Of a DNA stretch of 64,000 bases, positions 39,190 to 51,012 are shown one piece after another (position 1 is the stretch's first letter; each line of letters opens with the position of its first letter). The stretch lies in assembly GCF_023856365.1 (NCBI RefSeq), contig NC_064549.1, positions 11,549,608-11,613,607 of the forward strand, read 5' to 3'. Both the position numbers and the translations under genes were made by a program. The notes under the pieces are model-generated. The model did not search any database. It was not told where the DNA came from and worked only from the letters and a program-made list of their open reading frames with translations. The stretch is from Brienomyrus brachyistius (taxonomy: Eukaryota; Chordata; Actinopteri; Osteoglossiformes; Mormyridae).

Positions 39190-39605
39190 CAGGATGGTTA
39201 TGGCCACTGCTGTCCGTCGTCGTCGTCGCTGCATGTCACAGGGTTACGGTCACTGCACTCCGCCACCATCACTGTATGTCACATGGTTATGGCCACTGCT
39301 GTCCGTCGTCGTCGCTGCATGTCACACAGTTACGGCCACTGCTGTCCGCCGTCGTTGCTGCATGTCACAAGGTTACGGTCACTGCTGTCCGCTGTCGCTG
39401 TATGTCACACGGTTAAGGCCACTGCTGTCCGCCGTCGTTACTGCATGTCACACGGTTACGGCCACTGCTGTCCGCCACCATCACTGTATGTCACACGGTT
39501 ACGGCCACTCCTGTCCGTCGTCGTCGCTGCATGTCACAGGGTTACGGTCACTGCACTCCGCCACCATCACTGTATGTCACATGGTTACAGTCACCATTGT
39601 CCGCC
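39190..39605 (+). repeat. 43-bp minisatellite
   Basis: About nine copies of a unit like GCATGTCACACGGTTACGGC + CACTGCTGTCCGCCGTCGTC. CATGTCA/TATGTCA starts at about 39231, 39274, 39317, 39360, 39400, 39443, 39486 and 39529, so the period is 43 with one 40 variant. The (GTC)n part varies in length. Confidence 0.92.
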
Positions 39606-40424
39606 GCATTTGTTGTCTGTCCCCACCCACCAGAGCACACAGGGACCATCGACCATCAACCATCACCTGGCATCTTCCACGTTTCTGCCCAGTGCAAAGA
39701 GCCCCTGGTGTGGCACTGACCCTGAACCCTGATCTTGTCATTCGTTGCTGGTCCCTAGGAAAGCATTAAGTCACGTTCAGCTTTCAGGGCAATCAGACAA
39801 AAGGGGGTGGATATGATTATCTGTTTTTTCTAATTTATTGACGACATAAGAAACATTGTCATAAATTTAGGCATTTAATAGCAAAAGCCAGAACCCCACA
39901 ATGCTTAAGAAACATCTGGCAGCTTGCTTCTTCTAGAGATGCACATCTGTGACGCACAGACGCCATCGTGATTCTCAGTCGGGGTCAAGGGTCTGCAGTT
40001 TTTGTCCTTAATAACTGCCATCTTTAAACCGAACTGAGGAACAGAGAGAATCATCAGGTCACTATGGATTTTTCTGGATAGAGGGCCCAGCTTGCCATAT
40101 GGGGCAGCTGGTCTGGGGCTATGGGTGTCAATCAAGTCTAGGCAAAGGGGGGGGGGGTGGCTGCTGACAGGTGACAGTTACACAGAGCTGGGCCTCACTG
40201 CTGGGATGGCGTGGTGATGTCCAAAAACCACATAGCAAGACAAAAGCAGAAAGACCCCCACCCCCCCCCATCGGCGTACCTGATGAACAGACATCGATAC
40301 CCCCCACCCGCCCCCGCCTTCTTAGCATCAGAAAAGATCAACAATGTCTCAAGACAAACGGAGCTGCCTTTGCAGCTGTGGCTGCAGCGTTCCCTGTCAG
40401 GCCTGTCTACACATGAATCAAGAT

Positions 40425-40456
40425 TATCCATCCATCCATCCATCCATCCATCCATC
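40425..40456 (+). repeat. (ATCC)n microsatellite
   Basis: Eight ATCC tetramers. A reverse-complement-type (ATGG)n run lies at 48357-48393. Confidence 0.95.
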
Positions 40457-40686
40457 TCCCAAGCAGCACAGGACACACACTGGGGACTCCCTGGATGGGA
40501 TGCCCACTGACTTGTAATCACTTAGTTTCCTGACCCTTTTCTAACTGTGGTGCTCTGACTGTTTCTATCCCAGCCCCCAGTGCGTGTTCACAGTCACAGT
40601 CACCTTCATCCAGAGTTTCTCCGTTTACGCTGAAGAATGTTCGCTACAGAGCCCTGGCCAGGCCCAAAAAAAATGATTTTTTTTTC

Positions 40687-40925
40687 GTGCACTCGACGGT
40701 TAGGGAAGCACACTTGTAACTGAAAAATTGCTGGTTCAAATTCCCACCCAGTAAAACAACACTGAAGTACCCTGAGCAAGGTAGCCCTTGCACTGTTCCA
40801 CGGGCGCTGAATTAGCTGCCCCCTGCAATGTCACTAGGTCACGTATGGGTTAAATGCAGAGGACACATTTCGTTGTTGTCTGCTGTGGTGTGTCAGCATT
40901 GACAACTTATGACTTTCACTTCAAT
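40687..40925 (+). mobile_element. tRNA-derived SINE (fish type)
   Basis: The tRNA-like head has a degenerate A box around GGTTAGGGAAGC and a B box GGTTCAAATTCCC. It is followed by CCCTGAGCAAGGTAGCCCTT and the tail GGGTTAAATGCAGAGGACAC then ATTTCGTTG. This head-to-tail word order is that of a SINE family widespread in teleosts; I do not assign a database name. Old copy, judged by divergence of the boxes. Confidence 0.75.
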
Positions 40926-40928
40926 ATA

Positions 40929-41299
40929 CAGTCACATGCTGCATAATGACATTTCGGTCATATACGCTTATACGATGGTGTACCCGTAATGTTATACTGG
41001 AACTGAAAGCTGTTGTAACGTCGGAGCGGAACACATTACTCATATGTTTAGGGTGATAATAATCATCCATCTATGCATCCATTATGATAATAACTATGTT
41101 ACACGTTTATGTATTTACTATACTGTACTTTTTATCATTAATTTAGAGTGTGCTCTTTCTAATTAAGAACAAGATTACGGTAAAACAGTATGCCGTGTTA
41201 CGGTGTGGAAGCGCACACGTACACTCTACGATGTCCACACAACAACGAAGTCATCTAACGATGCCTTTCTCAGAAGGTATCGCTGTCCTTAAGCAACTG
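40929..41299 (+). mobile_element. non-autonomous mariner/Tigger-like DNA element
   Basis: Begins CAGTCACATGCTGCATAATG after a TA dinucleotide and ends CCTTAAGCAACTG. The ends are imperfect inverted repeats (CAGT..GCT..TAA). Internal words such as TATTTACTATACTGTACTTT, TACACTCTACGATGT and AACGATGCCTTTCTCAGAAG match, from memory, a pogo/Tigger-type family known from mammals. No transposase coding remains. It abuts the SINE, which it may have inserted into or beside. Confidence 0.55.
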
Positions 41300-41747
41300 T
41301 CCTAAATCGTTCACACGATTTAGCTTAACATGCCCGTGAATGACATACTAAATCAAGCTCCCGAAATGCCTAAAATGTGCTCACAGTGAACTACTTCGAG
41401 CGCTGAAATTAAGTTGCGTTCATGTTTTGGTTGTTTGTGCCTGCAAAGCCAGGAGCTGGAATCGTAGGACAGTGGTTACTGTCCACACGCAGCATTTAAG
41501 TGCTGAAATACAGCTATTCGAATATAAAATGCTACTGATATAACTGTTCGTGCCCCCCCAGGCCTCCATAATTATTATTTCAATAAAGTCCAGCTCCAGG
41601 TGACCACCAGAAGGTGCCACCTGGGGCTCAACTCAGCATCCTTCAGGGTAGGAGTCCCTTGGGGCCATCCCAAAGGTGTCTGCGAGCCACAACCCCCCCA
41701 AGTGCTGGTGGTGTCAGCCCAGGTGATAGGAGCCGGTAACCCCCCCC

Positions 41748-41786
<39 letters not shown>

Positions 41787-42850
41787 CAGAGCTCTGTGTT
41801 CTTGGCTCCAGTGAAAACCAGAGCTTCCACAGATTCTATTCCATACGCTTGAGCTGCACCCGTAAGGCCCCCTGAAAGCAGGAACAAAAGCCAGCCAGCG
41901 GGGCGGAGGGCTTTAACTGCTGGGACCTTTAGCAGTGACATATTTAAGGCTGAAAGGTGCCCCCCGCGATTAGTATGCGGGACCTCTCAAACCGCCCCCC
42001 AGGTATACACACAGCCAAGCCGGCTGAGAGACTCCTGGCATGGAGTGGGTGGACAGGCCGCCCGCCTGGGGCAGATTAAGAGGAAAACCTCGGCACAAAG
42101 CCGCTCCCGCCCCCCGCCCTCCCACGGGGGTCCTTTCAGGGGGACCAGCTGGATCAGACCTACCCATTGATTTCTCCATCTACTCCGTCACCCTCCTCGG
42201 CGTGCTCTCCTTTCATTTCCGCTGATAAGACTGCCCCCCCCCCTTCCTGTCCCCCTTTCACGGGGAGCCTAGCCTTCATGATTAATCACTGTTTCACTGG
42301 GGCCACCTTGATCCCGGGTAAATAGCATTTATCACGCCGCCGTGTCACACCATCATTTCACTTAGATACATGGCGGCTGGGGGGCGGGGCCTGTCCTTCG
42401 GCGCTGTGTCTCAGGTCACATGACTAGGTGGCTGCGCTTCTCCACCTCACTGTTGCGTAGGGAGGTAGGTCTTTGGTCCACGTTTATGTGTTGCTCCACT
42501 GGTACCTGAGCTGCAAGTTCGGGATGGTCAGCAGTGTCTGGTTACGGACATTTTAGAGGTCACTTTATCGTCATGGTGACGGGGATGACTAACATTTCAC
42601 AGGCTGCTTTATCGTCATAGTGACGAGGATGACTGCGTTCCTCGCTTGGGGTCAGGGTCTGCTGTACATGCGAAGCCCTCAGTCTGTAACACCAGCCATG
42701 CGTAGGGCTGATCGAACCCGCGTCTCGCGTGTCAAAAGTGACAACCGCTCTATCCGGCTTCTGGACCTCTGCTGTCCCTCTGAAGGAATAGAAGATATCA
42801 CTCAATATGTATCATCTGCCAATATTTATGATGCTAAAGAGTATCTTTTT
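41300..42850. other. intergenic, no gene seen
   Basis: Contains an AC microsatellite at 41747-41785 and a local duplication at 42555-42640 (CTTTATCGTCATGGTGACGG / CTTTATCGTCATAGTGACGA). Confidence 0.6.
42700..42766 (-). repeat. tRNA-like fragment (possible SINE head)
   Basis: On the minus strand GCCGGATAGAGCGGTTGTCA is followed after 20 bases by GCGGGTTCGATCAGCC, resembling pol III A and B boxes with tRNA-like spacing. The arms do not fold into a complete cloverleaf by eye, so I do not call a tRNA gene. Confidence 0.3.
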
Positions 42851-42884
42851 GTTTGTTTGTTTGCTTTAACAAGTATCTGACTAT

Positions 42885-43520
42885 TTGTTCCAATGAGCGC
42901 TTGATTGTTTGTTCTAATGAGGATCTGATTGTTTGTTCTAATGAGGATCTGATTGTTTGTTCTAATGTGGATCTGACTGTTTGTTCTAATGAGGATCTGA
43001 CTGTTTGTTCTAATGAGGATCTGATTGTTTGTTCTAATGAGGATCTGATTGTTTGTTCTAATGAGGATCTGACTGTTTGTTCTAATGTGGATCTGACTGT
43101 TTGTTCTAACGAGGATCTGATTGTTTGTTCTATTGTGGATCTGACTGTTTGTTCTAATGAGGATCTGATTGTCTGTTCTAATGAGGATCTGATTGTTTGT
43201 TTTAATGAGGATCTGATTGTTTGTTCTAATAAGGATCTAATTGTTTGTTCTGATGAGGATCTGATTGTTTGTTCTGATGAGGATCTGATTGTTTGTTCTA
43301 ATAAGGATCTGATTGTTTGTTTTAATGAGGATCTGATTGTTTGTTCTAATGTGGATCTTATTGTCTGTTCTAATGAGGATCTGATTGTTTGTTCTAATGA
43401 GGATCTGATTGTTTGTTCCAATAAGGATCTGATTGTTTGTTCCAATAAGGATCTGATTGTTTGTTCTGATGAGGATCTGATTGTTTGTTCTAATGAAGAC
43501 CTGACTGTTTGCTTTAACTG
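42885..43520 (+). repeat. 24-bp minisatellite
   Basis: About 26 copies of GATCTGATTGTTTGTTCTAA + TGAG, all exactly 24 bases, with substitutions (GTGG, AAGG, GATG for AATG). Because the unit is 8 codons, the + strand reads (DLIVCSNE)n and the minus strand (SLEQTIRS)n without stops for 200-300 residues. No signal, start context or splice evidence suggests translation. Confidence 0.96.
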
Positions 43521-45350
43521 CTCAGTGGGGCCTCAATCCCTCGACACCTCAGGGACAGCTTCTGGGCGCTGGACCCTCACACGTTGTTGGCACCCGCCCC
43601 AGAGTGAAGAGTCACTGAAGAAACAGAGGCTTGTGACAGCTTATTTCCTGCACCCCCCACCCACCCCAGTCGGGGGCTTCTTGTGGGAAGGGGGGGGGGC
43701 AAGATTGAGTAATGCAGAGGGGCTGGGGCAAGTCTCCGACATGCAGTGTGTTCAAAGTAATCATGACGCAAATGTGTGACTGAACTGGGTGTCATACAGG
43801 TGATGCTAAGGCCATGTTGGGTGATGTTGAGTCAATGTTGGGTTGATGTCGGATTATTCAGGGAGTGACACCTTTTTAACCAGGCTGGGACCTTCCTGCA
43901 TGGCTCTGAGTTCATGAGGTAGGTAACATCACGTGCGGTGAAAGCTGGACTGAAGCTGTAAACCCAGACAGAGGGTCTGGGATGGGGGCTCTGCCAGACA
44001 AGCCGAAAATGCCATCGCACACGCAGAATCAAACTCCACGGATCAGTCGGAGCACGGAGCCAGATTTCTCAGCTCTACACCCCGATTCTGCAGCTACCAT
44101 AAATCGAATCATTTTGCTCGTTTCGCAGATAAATCAGGTTTACAGGAGTCCTGCAGGGTGTGTTTGCAGCGCAGTCCGTCGCAGCGCCATAAAACACAGC
44201 TTAAAGGTGTGGCTGTTTATAAAGAAACACTTATCTGAGCATGCAGGGCCGAGGAGCAGCAAGTTTATTTGCAAGGCCGGCGATGGTGTGAAATATCGTC
44301 ATGACGACATGGGGCTGCTGATTAATTTGGCTAAGTGAATGCTCGAGATTAAAGAGCGAAGCTGGATGAGGCCAGCCTCCCCCACCCCCTGAGGTAACTC
44401 CTCCCCAGTCGGCCCTTTATCCTGGGGTTGATTAAAAACACATCCTGGCAATTACATTAAAGCCAGAACCAAACAGCCAATTAGACAGATTAAAATCATA
44501 AAGCAGAGTCTGTCTTTTTTGTTACAGTTCAGCTAAATTTATTTGACCATTGTAAAAATGTCCCTATTAAATAATGATAAGATATGCAGAGCTAATTTAC
44601 CGGCGGTCTCTGGAAGCAGAAGCAGGCCTTGCTTCGGGCTGGAGACCCTTAGCGTGCGCGGTCGTCACGGTGACAACGGCGTGACGTTTGTCGTGGATAA
44701 TCCAAGTGGCGTGGAAGAATCTGTAATCCCATCCATCATGGGGAGACGGGATAAAGATGGATGGGATTGCCATATACCCCCCCTCCCTAACCCCCTTACA
44801 CTGCGTGGAATGCAGAAACTGCGTTCAAAGGAAAAAACATCTCGCCATTTGTCTTTCCGCTCCGTAAATGATTTAGAAAGCTGTTGTTTTTTTAACTGCT
44901 CTCCATTTGTCAGGGCCGGCCAGGACTCAGACACCTGCCCTTATGATTTAGGGGGGCTGATCTTCCTGACCCACTGAGGTGTTGGGGCAATTCGATGGCT
45001 CAAAGGAGTCACGTGATCAGGTGGAGCGTCAGAACTCCTTTGGGTGACTCTGCAGTGTCTTTGTTCAGGGTAACAGTTATTTGGGATCCCCAGCTGGCAA
45101 GGGCTTCCCTCATTCATGTGGAGGATTCATCCCCAGCTTCTGAGGCCTGATCCACAGCAGAATGCTGCAGATATGCCTGGCAGTCCGGTGGATCACGCTG
45201 CCGTGGTACCAGAGAGCGACAGCCACTTAGCTCACGGGGCGCAATTCCGCTTTTAGTGAGGTGGTGCTTCATCAGAAGAGAGTCATAAAATCCCAGGTCC
45301 TTGCTACTGGGCCAAAGTGAAGATTTAATAGGGTTGGAGTGTCAGTGGTA
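43521..45350. other. intergenic, no gene seen
   Basis: Mostly unique. Short frames at 43982-44338 and 44543-44977 (+) show no recognisable domain and I do not annotate them. Confidence 0.55.
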
Positions 45351-45354
45351 TATT

Positions 45355-45840
45355 TGCGTTCCATTTTAATTCAAAAGTCAGAAATTCTGTGTTCCTAGTC
45401 AGAAATTTCATGTGGAATGTCCCCTAAAGTCGGAATTTTGACTTTGAATATCGGAGACGCCTCTGCAACCCTGACCTCGGAATTCAAGATGGCTGCGCCC
45501 TTCATCAGCAGAACTAAAAGCCGTAGTTATATACTGTTCATTAGCACTTACGCCTTATTTGTGTCTCATTAAATTGGGCAAACTCACAGTACTGTCTAAC
45601 CTCTATCTGTGGACATGTTGCTGTGGTGTTTGTATGAACCAAATACCACCTAATGTGTTGTTATTAACTGGGAACAACGAACCAGGCCTGTTTCAGAAAG
45701 CAAGATTTCTTGCTTAGCCAGATAACTTGTCGGATTTAAGGTAGTCTAGTTTAAATGTAAGTGAAAGAAGATAAAGGCCATATACCTTAAATCCGACAAG
45801 TTAATCAGCTAAGCAAGGAACCCTGCTTTTTGAAACAGGT
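45355..45840 (+). mobile_element. interspersed repeat with terminal hairpin, copy A
   Basis: The right end (45687-45839) is a near-perfect hairpin: CAAGATTTCTTGCTTAGCCA then AACTTGTCGGATTTAAGGTA, a 40-base loop, then the reverse complement. The left part carries CCTGACCTCGGAATTCAAGA and TTAGCACTTACGCCTTATTT. The same modules occur inverted at 47428-47905. No coding frame; unclassified non-autonomous element. Confidence 0.7.
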
Positions 45841-46069
45841 CCCTGGTATTGCAAAATGGATTTCCCACTTTTTGCATTGGAACGTGGTCCCAGCTCTGAA
45901 CTAAATGGAATGCAACATATGAGCACGCCTCGGATCTGCAAAAACAGCCAGCTGTGTAATCTTCTTAACTGGGATTGGTTATACACCAGTAATCAAAATC
46001 GTGATCAGTTACAGAACAGTGATCTAAACCGCAACTAGTCAGAAAGCATGGCTACGATGTTATCGAAGC

Positions 46070-46072
46070 GTG

Positions 46073-46112
<40 letters not shown>
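46070..46112 (+). repeat. (TG)n microsatellite
   Basis: About 20 GT/TG units with one CG interruption. Confidence 0.95.
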
Positions 46113-46115
<3 letters not shown>

Positions 46116-46129
46116 CTGTATATCCCTCC

Positions 46130-46410
46130 GTCAGACACGTTTTTACATGTATCTGTGTGACCATGTGTGCCGTGCAATCACATGTGTGTCTCCATGATCA
46201 CGCCTGTGTCTGTGATCACATGTGCTGTGCAATCACAGGTATGTCTCTATGACCATGCTTGTATCTCTGTGATCACGTGCATGTGTCCGTGATCGCACCT
46301 GTGTCTGTGATCACATGTGCCGTGCAATCACAGGTATGTCCCTGTGACCATGCTTTTATCTCTGTGATCACATGCATGTATCTGTGATCACATGTGTGCC
46401 TTGCATACTA
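46130..46410 (+). repeat. degenerate TGTGATCACATG repeat
   Basis: Repeated palindromic words (GTGATCACATG, CATGTGATCAC). A roughly 98-base unit ATCACATGTGC(T/C)GTGCAATC + ACAGGTATGTC is seen twice, near 46215 and 46313. Confidence 0.75.
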
Positions 46411-47427
46411 GTGACCTGCCATCAATCACTACCTGCTGGCCCCTCCATGGTGGGGCCTTGTGATGCAGATATGGCTTCGGGGGGGAGGGGAGTTTGTTGA
46501 GGGCCTGGTGGCACCCCCACCACCATGCAAGCTCATAGTGATATACAAGCTATAGGAGGGAAGCTTCTCGATCTTTTTTTATTTTACTTTTTATTTGCAT
46601 TTCCAAACCAACAAACACACATCACAAAACCGCACACAAACACAAAAGAAGAGAGAAAAAAAACAGGACAAACAAACCAAAAGGGGGGGGGGGGTAGATC
46701 AAATAATAAACATAAAATCTCTCTCTAATTTAACCTGTTGGGGGGTCTGGGTCTTGCTCAGGCACACTGTTTGTTCAGGTCACGTGACCTGTCATGTTCT
46801 GGTCACCCTCTCCCGGAAGGTGGGGGTCTAAGGACCCATTTGGCTCTATGTTCCCCTTCTCAAAAAAAGAAAACAGCAGGCACCTTTTGTTTTTAGTGAT
46901 CGGGGGGTGGATGGCTTCAGCACTTCATGGTATGTTTTCTGAAGGCAAAAGACCTGTGTGACTCCAAGCCAGCAGAGTCCAAGCCAGGGGTTCGAGAGCA
47001 GGACACTCCCAAACCACTCCGGGAGAGGGAGCCCCCTTAAGGCAAACAGGAGGTGATGACACAGCAGGCTCCTACTGGCGGTGCTCGACACCCCAGCACA
47101 CGCCCACACATATGTAAACACTGCCTTTCTGAACACCCACAATGACACACCGCACTGACCAACATCCACACAAACCCACAAGACATGCAAAGAAATTCAC
47201 ACAAACACAACTTCTGCTTGATTTATATAATGATTTATACAACATGCCACAGACTCTTTAAATCTCCATGTTAACTGTCAGTCACTTACATGCACAACCG
47301 TCCTGTATCACCTGACAATGCATTTTATAATCCTAGCAGAATCATGTGTAATGTTGCATTACATTTACCTCGGAGCTTGGAAGTTGGGAATAACGTCACA
47401 CCTGAGCTAATCACAATCTCTTTGAAC

Positions 47428-47905
47428 ATTTGTTTCAAAAAGCAGGACTTCTTGCTTAGCTGGTGAACTTGTCGGATTTAAGGTACCCCAGTTTAAATGG
47501 CCTTTATCTTCGTTCACTTACATTTAACCCAGGCTACCTTAAATCCGACAAGTTAACCGGCTAAGCAAGAAATCTTGCTTTCTGACACAGTTTTAGCTGG
47601 GGTAATTCTTAGCCATCCTTAGCAATGTCAGTTGATAACAACACATTACGTGGTATTTTGTGCATAAAAACACCACAGTATCACATCCACAGATAGCAGC
47701 TGGACAGTGGTGTGTGTCTGACCGATTTAATGAGCCACAAATAAGGCATAAGTGCTAATAGACAGTATAAAAATGCAGCTTTAACTTGATGAAGGGAGTA
47801 GGCATCGTGTATTCTGAGGTCAGGGCTGTGCACTTTCCAAGCAGGAATTCCAGCTGCATTTCTGACTGGGAGCTCGGAACTTAAGTTCACATGGAACACG
47901 GTTTC
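47428..47905 (-). mobile_element. interspersed repeat with terminal hairpin, copy B (inverted)
   Basis: Reverse-complement relative of copy A. The hairpin is at 47430-47590 with arms CTTGCTTAGCTGGTGAACTT and GTCGGATTTAAGGTA. The body carries CACAAATAAGGCATAAGTGC (47738-47757), matching copy A in inverse. The two copies are diverged by roughly 15-20 percent by eye, suggesting separate insertions rather than a recent inverted duplication. Confidence 0.7.
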
Positions 47906-49574
47906 AATGTCTATCCCTCCAACCCCACCCCTCCGCAGTCAGAACTGACTTCATCAGAGCTCCGTGGAGAGCAGATCCCAGCATGGGCCCTGAGACCAGT
48001 GAGGCAGTGGCCTTAGAACAGCAGATCCTACAGTCCTTGGTTAGCAGAAACAGCACAGGGCTGGTAACAGAGCTGAGATGGAGGGACAGAGTGCAGTAGG
48101 GATTTGCTCCAGCCAAAAGCAACTGAGCACGAAAACACCAGCCTGTCCAGCCTGCAGGGGGCAATATCTCAAGCCAGTCTGTCTGCAAGCACTTTAATTG
48201 CAATGAAAAATGTAAAGTCCAGTCTCTGGGAATTCGTCACCATGTTTACATCACCGAGGGGAAAAGGGGCCAGGCACATGGACCTAGAGAGTGAGGAACC
48301 ACAAGCGATACAGGCAGAGTGACTCACCCTCAAGCCTGGCTAGGAGGAAGGGACGACTGGATGGATGGATGGAGGGATGGATGGATGGATGGTTAGTGTC
48401 CAGCATTGTTTAATTAAATGAGCCCGGAGGGGGGCTTGTTTAAACATTGCTTACAGCACGCTGCACACTGCGCACTGCACACTGCAGCCAATCGCTGAGC
48501 CAGAGGGCTGACTCTCCTTAATTAGGCAACCAAAATTAAAAACTATTAGCGCAGGTTAAAAAGTTCTAATTTGCAATTATACACTTGAGCAGTTCTCCTC
48601 CTTACCGAATGAAATGTTGGGTCTTCGTCTATGGGCAAATTTCTGGCACCGAGTTCGTCAGTGTTGACAGAAAGTCAATTATAAGCTGAGGGAGGCACTG
48701 GGGATTCTACCCGCCAGCCGGATGGTGGATCACGACTGAGGAGGCAGCGTCTGCACAGTGCCGGCTGCATCCGACTTCCACATCACCTCCACGCTCCTTG
48801 TTTTAGGCAGCTAATCTGTTCAGGGGTGAATTTTCGGAGCTGAAAGAAGAGGGTGGGGGTGGATCCTCAGCCAAGGCGGTGACCAAGGTGGTAGCAGATT
48901 GATTACCCATGATGCCAAGGGAATAAAAGACAATAAAAGAGCAGCGGTAGCATGTGTGATGATCACATTGGCCCCCGGGGGGCACACTGACCAGGCACAA
49001 AGCAGGCTGGTGGTCATATGGAAAGTATAATCTGTCGCAGAGGCAACTGCTTCATATTTTAAAGATGGGGGGGAGGAATGTGGCACCTTCCTGAAATATT
49101 TATTCACTGTTTCTTTGGCGGGAACAAGCAAAAGGCGTAATCAATATTTCAGCAGGCTTGTTTAGTGCAGGAGGCGGGCATGGACCCCCAGACGAACTGC
49201 CCTGGGGTCGTGCAGCAGAGCGTCAGACTCCAGCCGCCCTGTCATTACTGGGGGGGTCTGTAGTGCACCCCCTGCCCCCCCACTGCTTCCCGGATGCCCC
49301 CTCAACTGTCACGCTTGCTCTAAGTTCACTGTGCTGTTTTTAGCCACCTGTTCAAATATTCATGGCAGAAACGGGTGGCACTCCAGCCCCCCCACCCGCT
49401 TTCTGAATCCATGGCAACAGCAGCTTCGTTTTCTGCACTCCGTCATCCACAGTCTGCACCAGCATTGGCTAAGCCTGTGACACATGACCTATGCCACCAT
49501 GTAACACCACCCTCTCAGCAAGGGAGCTTGGTGGGGCGGATTGTGTCAGGTCTTCCACCCCACCTGGCTGACAG

Positions 49575-49860
49575 AATCGGTGGGGGCAGATTCGCAGTGA
49601 AGCCGTGGGTGGGGGGCATATTTACAATGAAGCCATGGAGAGGGACAGATTTGCAGTGGAGCCAAGAACAGGGGATGGATTCATAGTGAAGCAGAGGTCA
49701 GGGTGCGGATTCATAGTGAAGTTGATGAGGAGGAGTGGATTTATAGTGAAGCAGAGGACAGGGAGAGATTTGCAGTGGAGCCAAGGACAAGAGGTAGATT
49801 CGTAGTGAAGCAGAGGATGGGGCGGGTTCACAGTGAAGCAGAGGATTGGGGGTGGACTGG
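49575..49860 (+). repeat. degenerate ~33-bp tandem repeat
   Basis: Recurrent words GATT(C/T)(A/G)TAGTGAAGCAGAGG and GATTTGCAGTGGAGCCAAGG alternate about every 33 bases. Copies are diverged. Confidence 0.7.
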
Positions 49861-50968
49861 CAGCAGGAGGAACTGAGGGGTCATTGTGTGTTTGTGTTTG
49901 GGCTGCAAGTTGGAAAGTCTGGATGGGCACATGCAGACGACGCCACTGCCAGGGTGTTATAATGTCACAAAATATACTATTTATAAAGCAAAATATAAAA
50001 GGGAGCGGCATTTGTGCCGTGTATCGTCACAGCGGGGAATTTGTGGTGCGAGCCCAAATGCACAGCATGCAAGCTCCTCTGTTTATAACCCTGAACATAG
50101 AAGATCCTCAAAGAAATTAAATGAATAAAATAAATATCCACAGGCAGACCCAGTAAAACAAACCCACAATTGACATTAAAAATTTAAGAGGAGCAGAAAA
50201 TAAACACTGCATGAAATGCTGTAAACTGCCAGACCCACACTGTTTACATATTACATGGTTGCGATTAACTCTGAAACCTGCACTTCCATGTCATTTTGTG
50301 CACTAGGGAAGTTTTCACTCTTAACTGAACAGAAGTAATGGGCATCTTGAGAGGGACCGTAGGTTCAGGGTTATTTAGGAAGGTTCCCCCCACCTGCCCC
50401 TAGTTCCTCGCGTCTGTATGGACATGCAGCGTCCTCACCCCTAATCACGGCTTCATGGCCACTTTTGGTGCCTTTTCTCTGACTCCAGCCAGATGCTTCC
50501 GGTAACATCCTTAGTGATTATCATGCAGAAGTGGGGAAATTGAGCGCAGCAGCCACCCCATGTAACTTGGGCACCTGTGCACCCAGCTCGCACACAGGCT
50601 GTGGGTCACGTCTGCAGGCAGATGGCATGACCTTCTCCAGTCGGAGTCTCTGGTACAGGGCTTACATCCCGGTGCCTTTAGTTATGGCAGCTTGACCATG
50701 TCGCAGTGCACAGAAGGTCTCCCCAATGGCTCCTCTACCCACATACCATCGCTGCCGATCCACACAGGGCCCAACAGCTCCTTCCTGGTCAACTATGCTT
50801 CTCGTAGTGAACAGTGATGTTTGTCTGATTTATTTTGGTTTGGTTTTGTTAACCGTGCTGCGGTCATACTTTTTCCCCACCTGAATGTTATGTGGAGATT
50901 TTTTTCACGGAAATGTTACAGATACAGATAAGGAGAGTACAGTTTCTACAAGTGCAGTTGTGCAGTGT

Positions 50969-50969
<1 letters not shown>

Positions 50970-51010
<41 letters not shown>
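50970..51010 (+). repeat. (GA)n microsatellite
   Basis: Perfect run of 20 GA units. Confidence 0.97.

Positions 51011-51012
<2 letters not shown>

Noticed and set aside
42700..42766. Functional tRNA gene
   Set aside because: Box-like motifs are present but no complete cloverleaf or terminator run could be drawn.
42834..43779. ORFs of 308 (+) and 203 (-) residues
   Set aside because: Both are translations of the 24-bp tandem repeat; open on both strands for the same trivial reason.
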